64,000 bases of DNA from Epiperipatus broadwayi (taxonomy: Eukaryota > Onychophora > Udeonychophora > Euonychophora > Peripatidae): contig JAQFVV010012441.1 in assembly GCA_028023455.1 (NCBI GenBank), positions 7,961,750 to 8,025,749 of the forward strand. The letters run 5' to 3'. The position numbers and the translations under genes were made by a program. Below, in pieces: positions 59,546-64,000 of this stretch. The notes beneath the pieces were generated by a model. The model was not told the origin of the DNA, ran no database searches, and saw only the letters and a program-made list of their open reading frames with translations. Each line of letters begins with the position of its first letter. Position 1 is the first letter of the stretch.

Positions 59546-62500
59546 TCAACAAAATATTTCTTAATTTTTATTATTTTTAAACATTTGAAATGAATAATTA
59601 TTTATTTCTCTTATATCTAACAAATTATGGTTTAAATGTTTAAAATTTTTGAATATTTATTGCAAAATTGCAATATCTTCTTACTTGTAAATTTAAGTAG
59701 ATTGTTTACATCAAAGCTACTTTTCTAATTTGCTTCAAGCCATATTTAGCTGCTAAGATAATGTTACATTTTTTGAAAATAAAGTATTTCAAATCAAAAT
59801 AAGTTATCAATAGTTTTTATTTCTTAATATCTAATAAACATAGTGCAAATTATTTTTTAAAAAATATCTAAAAGCTTAATAAATTCGCAAATAAACACGT
59901 TTTTGCATCATTCAAAACTACAATGTCATAAAACACCAAACGTTTTCAGCCTTGACAAAAAACAATGGCTGAACATGTCAGGGCAGGGTTTATGTCTATT
60001 ATAAGAGCAGGAATTTTAAATTTTCCACCCTTTAGTGCAGAATTTTTGGAAAAAAAATTTACTAAAATATACCATTTTACACACATTTTAATGTATAATG
60101 CTTACGAAAAATTCACTAGGGGGAGAATTGGCCAAAAGATGAAATAATTCAGTTCAACTGATCGTAAAGTTAACAAAAGTTATTTCTTTTCAGTGAATGG
60201 GGACTACTCCGTGACTGCTTCCAGTTGCTGCAACAAATTTTCTACAAGCTATCTTTTTAAAAGTAAAATGTTTTCTAAGACAATATCCTATTAGTGGTGC
60301 AATTTCTTGTTTAAAAATGCATTTTTTTACAAAAATATTGCATCATAATCATTATATTGGAAACAAATTACACTTTTTCTTTACAAATCACAAAACACTC
60401 ACTCAATCCCAAATTAACTACTTCCTCCATAGCTTTAACATAACAATACAAGGTAATGACAAACAAAAAGCTCCACATAATGCTGACACCTTTTATTTTT
60501 AAAAAAATTATATGTAAATCTGCAATTGCAGGGAAAAGGGAATTACAATTCATCACACCACATAATATAAGGTTATAGATATGCTTAAAACAACACAGAA
60601 AAGGTAATTATTGCAGCCCCATAATAACATGTAAAACATCAAAAATGAAAGCAGTATTAAAGCTATAAAACAATAACCAGTTTGGGACCATTAACAATCA
60701 CTGTGCTTATCTTTTCGTAAGTGAAATTTAATAGTGTCTGACTTGTAATTTGTGGCCATATGCAAACTAAGAATTAAATAGGGAATGCGCTATCTAATCT
60801 ACATAAAAAATGGCAAAATGAAAAAACTAAAAAAATTTTTGTGAATAGAGTGAAGCTGCAAAGTGCACTATATTATGTTTCAAACCCCCTTCATGGATAA
60901 AGGAATATAGCATATAATAATTCACATTTTGTTGACAAACATTCATTAGAATAGAATATATTGTTTATTGAACTACAAATTTACAATACTCTCAATATGC
61001 ACATATATAATAACACAGACACCTTTTATATGTATAGTATGCATATATAAATTAAGATAGTATAAACAAAATTTTAAAACATAATAATATAGTTATTAAT
61101 AGTAATTTAAGGAGAAATATTTTCATATATTTTACTGAATCTGGGTTCATTCGTGCATATACTGAAGCACTAAAAATAAGAAAAAAAATAACTACCATAT
61201 TTTTGTTTTTAAAATAAAGTTAATCATGGGAAATATTCTTTTTTCTCAATAACTTTTTTTCTTTTATAAAAGCATGATAGAAGTGTTGCTATCAAAACAT
61301 ACAATCTATCTAATTAGTTTGCTGTTTTTAAATCAGTATCAACTTTTAGTATGTTCTAAAATTTTGTAAAACTTAATATTATGCTTAGAAAATATTTTAT
61401 TATGCAAAATATTGCACATCAAATTCAGAAAGGATAATAATGAAAGAATAAAATGTACATGCTTTCAACATAAAATGAAAAAAAAAATATTATTATTATA
61501 TAATTGTATATGATGGTCCGAGATAAAAAAAATGGCTACTAACATATTGTAAAATTTATTTATAAATTTTACTTTTTAAAAAAATATAATTGCATGCACA
61601 CTAAGAGAAAAAAATGGCTGCTCAAATATAAAAAAATTTGCAAATTTTAATGGTTTTTCTTTATTTATTTACATTTTACTTTAGATAGCATATAATTGAA
61701 GCTGGGTAGTTAGATACAGCATAGTTTGCAGTTTCACTGTAATTAACTATGGAAAAATGTATGTTAAATGCATAAGCAATTATATATATATATAAACAAA
61801 AAATTATATATACACAGTATACAGTAATTAGTTAGAGTTAAAAAAGAGTAAAATAAAATAAATTTTAATTAGCACTGCAAGGAAAAAAAAAACCAATCCA
61901 TAGTTCCTCATAGAGAAGTAGTGAAGGAGTACAAGTCTTGCCAATTTGTGTGTAGTGAGAATTTGAACAATTTTTCGTTCTTGCTTTATTTTCTAGCTGT
62001 TAATAGCTATGTACCAATTCATTGTCTAATAGACATACACACACAAACATATATATATATATATATATAATCTCTGATAAACAGATGAATAAATATTAAT
62101 GGTAATTAAATATTGCTTATTTCATGTTTGTTTAGCTAAAAATATAAAAATAGCATGTTACCTATTTTATACTGACTCCTTCTGTTAACATGTTCCAAAG
62201 AAAAATAATATTCACACATCTAAACCATGTACCCATACATATAAAAAGTTGTGTTATTTATGAATCAGATTCTATTTAGATGATGAATTAAAAACTCCAC
62301 TACTCCATTGTACAATAATAGTGCCTTACCTGCTTTGTCTGCAATCAGGGTTCAAATATGGATTAAGTAAACAAACTATGGGATTTTTCTTTCAGATATC
62401 CAGAACATAGTTAACCAATTTTAATAATCAATATTTGTATGTAAATTTGTATATTTTAAAACAAGAATGGAAAACCACTCAAATCCTCATCATTGGAAAT

Positions 62501-64000
62501 TAGCAAGTCCATGAAGTATTTCTTGATCTTTCATTGTTCCCCCATTTTTAAATACTGAAGTATTTTTCCAATGGGTTATTTAAGGCTGTTTTTCATCTTT
62601 TCATATAATGAGCAGATGAGCTAATAGTACAACATTTTATATATTTTAATTTCATTAAGTTTAACTTCAACATCACTATCATAGCATTAGCTGAATTATT
62701 AATAGAATCTCATAGGTTAAACACATACAAAAAATCATAATGAAGAATCATAAAAAACAATGTTTGAAGTCATAGCAATATAAAACATTACTACTGTTAA
62801 TAGACATAAGATATTAATGAATGATAATGATTAGATTAAAGACTATAAAAAAAAGTTCAATCATAATGTTTTAGTATTCAAGAAATAAAAAAAAAAAGTA
62901 CTGGATTACACAGTCGTAAAACCTCTTAAAACCTCGCATCTTAAGTCATTCTAACTAATAATCATTTAATATATATAAAAAAAATTGAGCTATCAAGCAA
63001 CCCATGCTGTGTATGTAATTACGTAATTTTTTAACTAATTAATACATAAATATATAATAATGCTAAGGTTATTTACCTACAAACTTCTATACAAATTTTC
63101 TAATGATTCAAGTAACAACTCTTGCTCATCATATGTTTCTATCAATTAATCTACATCATCAGTAAAGCAGGAAATCAGATGAAACTCCTAAAATAATACG
63201 CACTTAAAAGTTCAATATGATCTTAAAATTTGAACATAAATTTAGCAGCAATTTAAGTAAAGCCTCCTTGACATAAATATGTCACAATTTCATTACCAAA
63301 CATTGCCTCTTGAGACACTGAAAAATTTCTATATAGAGCTTAGGGAAATAACATCAGCATTACTACATATTTATTTGGCTTTCTGGAGTCACAACTGATT
63401 TCCCAAGCTACTGATAATGATAGGTTTGATTGACAAAAATATATCTATTATGAACAAGAAAATAATTAATTTTTAAACAAGCATTATATATATATATTGT
63501 GCCCTTTTGTATGGGTCACCATTTAGGTTTTATGCTAATCTAGTAAAAAATTTTAAATTTAAGAAGTATTTTAAAATGTGTGATGTTGACTTTGCTTGTG
63601 GTAATATTACCATAAGTTTAATTAAAGCAATCTATGAGTATTTGATATGTGAATTGTGTTGGTATTGAGAAGATATTTAAAATGATGATGATTATGATGT
63701 AATACTGCATTAATAAATTTAATAACAAATGTTTGAAGCTAAAATATTTAAAAGATTTAGTTAAAATTAGACAAAGATATTATTTAGTTTAAAATATATG
63801 TTAAAAGTGAATAAAAATATTTTAAATTATAAGTATTTAAATTGAGATTAATATTTGATTTTAATCATATCAAATAATTATTTTAAATCTGATATAATAT
63901 CTTATTTATTTTTAAAAATAAATATTTATTTTTAAAAAGCAATTGTTAAAGTTTATTTTTAGACAAGCGTTTCTTGTATTATAAAGAACAGATGTTACAC
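59546..64000. other. AT-rich intergenic DNA, nothing recognised
   Basis: No gene, SINE or inverted repeat could be supported to the end of the window. A B-box-like AGGGTTCAAATAT is at 62,347, without a convincing partner. (AT)n tracts occur near 62,050. Confidence 0.4.

Overview
This is a very AT-rich animal-type genomic window made almost entirely of non-coding and transposon-derived DNA. No host gene, exon set, rRNA or CRISPR array could be supported. Long uninterrupted microsatellites, tRNA-derived SINEs, hAT transposons of the GTF2IRD2/ZBED-like kind, Penelope-like elements with GIY-YIG endonucleases and several non-LTR lineages fit an invertebrate metazoan genome. A mollusc such as a cephalopod is my best guess, but only a guess.

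Layout. 1-10.2 kb: large inverted-repeat elements at 1.1, 1.9, 6-7, 7.5 and 9.0 kb, several with hammerhead-ribozyme-like cores. 10.2-18 kb: tRNA-derived SINEs, a tRNA-Gly(UCC)-derived retropseudogene at 14.7 kb, a terminal-inverted-repeat element with a hammerhead at 11.8 kb, and two copies of another inverted-repeat family at 15.8-17.9 kb. 18.7-21.9 kb: a decayed hAT transposon with BED finger, catalytic-core and dimerisation segments, carrying a SINE in its 3' part. 23.1 kb: about 104 perfect ATT units. 25-26.2 kb: an endonuclease fragment of a non-LTR retrotransposon, split by a 253-bp palindrome. 26.7-27.2 kb: a second copy of the 11.8-kb family with the best preserved hammerhead. 29.7-32.1 kb: a probable hAT remnant containing tandem repeats and a hairpin element. 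33-39.3 kb: tandem and dispersed repeats, a hAT C-terminus and a 230-bp hairpin. 40.8-42.2 kb: a 5'-truncated LINE with a 15-bp target-site duplication. 42.4 kb: a SINE-like element with a type-I hammerhead. 43.2-43.8 kb: another hAT remnant. 47.76-51.83 kb: a composite Penelope-like insertion made of a long copy, a tandem truncated copy and an inverted end, bounded by a 13-bp direct repeat. 54-56 kb: a decayed Jockey/CR1-like reverse transcriptase. 58 kb: an RTE-like C-terminus. 59 kb: a tandem duplication.

The theme that links the window is self-cleaving-ribozyme-like RNA. At least four sequence-distinct repeat families (11.8/27.0/6 kb; 17.2/42.5/57.1 kb; 7.5/9.1/16.2 kb; and the Penelope ends with the 25.8-kb palindrome) carry CUGAUGA-stem-GAAA or recognisable derivatives, usually inside inverted repeats. 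All autonomous elements here look broken, so the window reads as a graveyard. The Penelope copies are the youngest-looking because they are nearly identical to each other. All pairings and homologies were read by eye, without folding or database searches.
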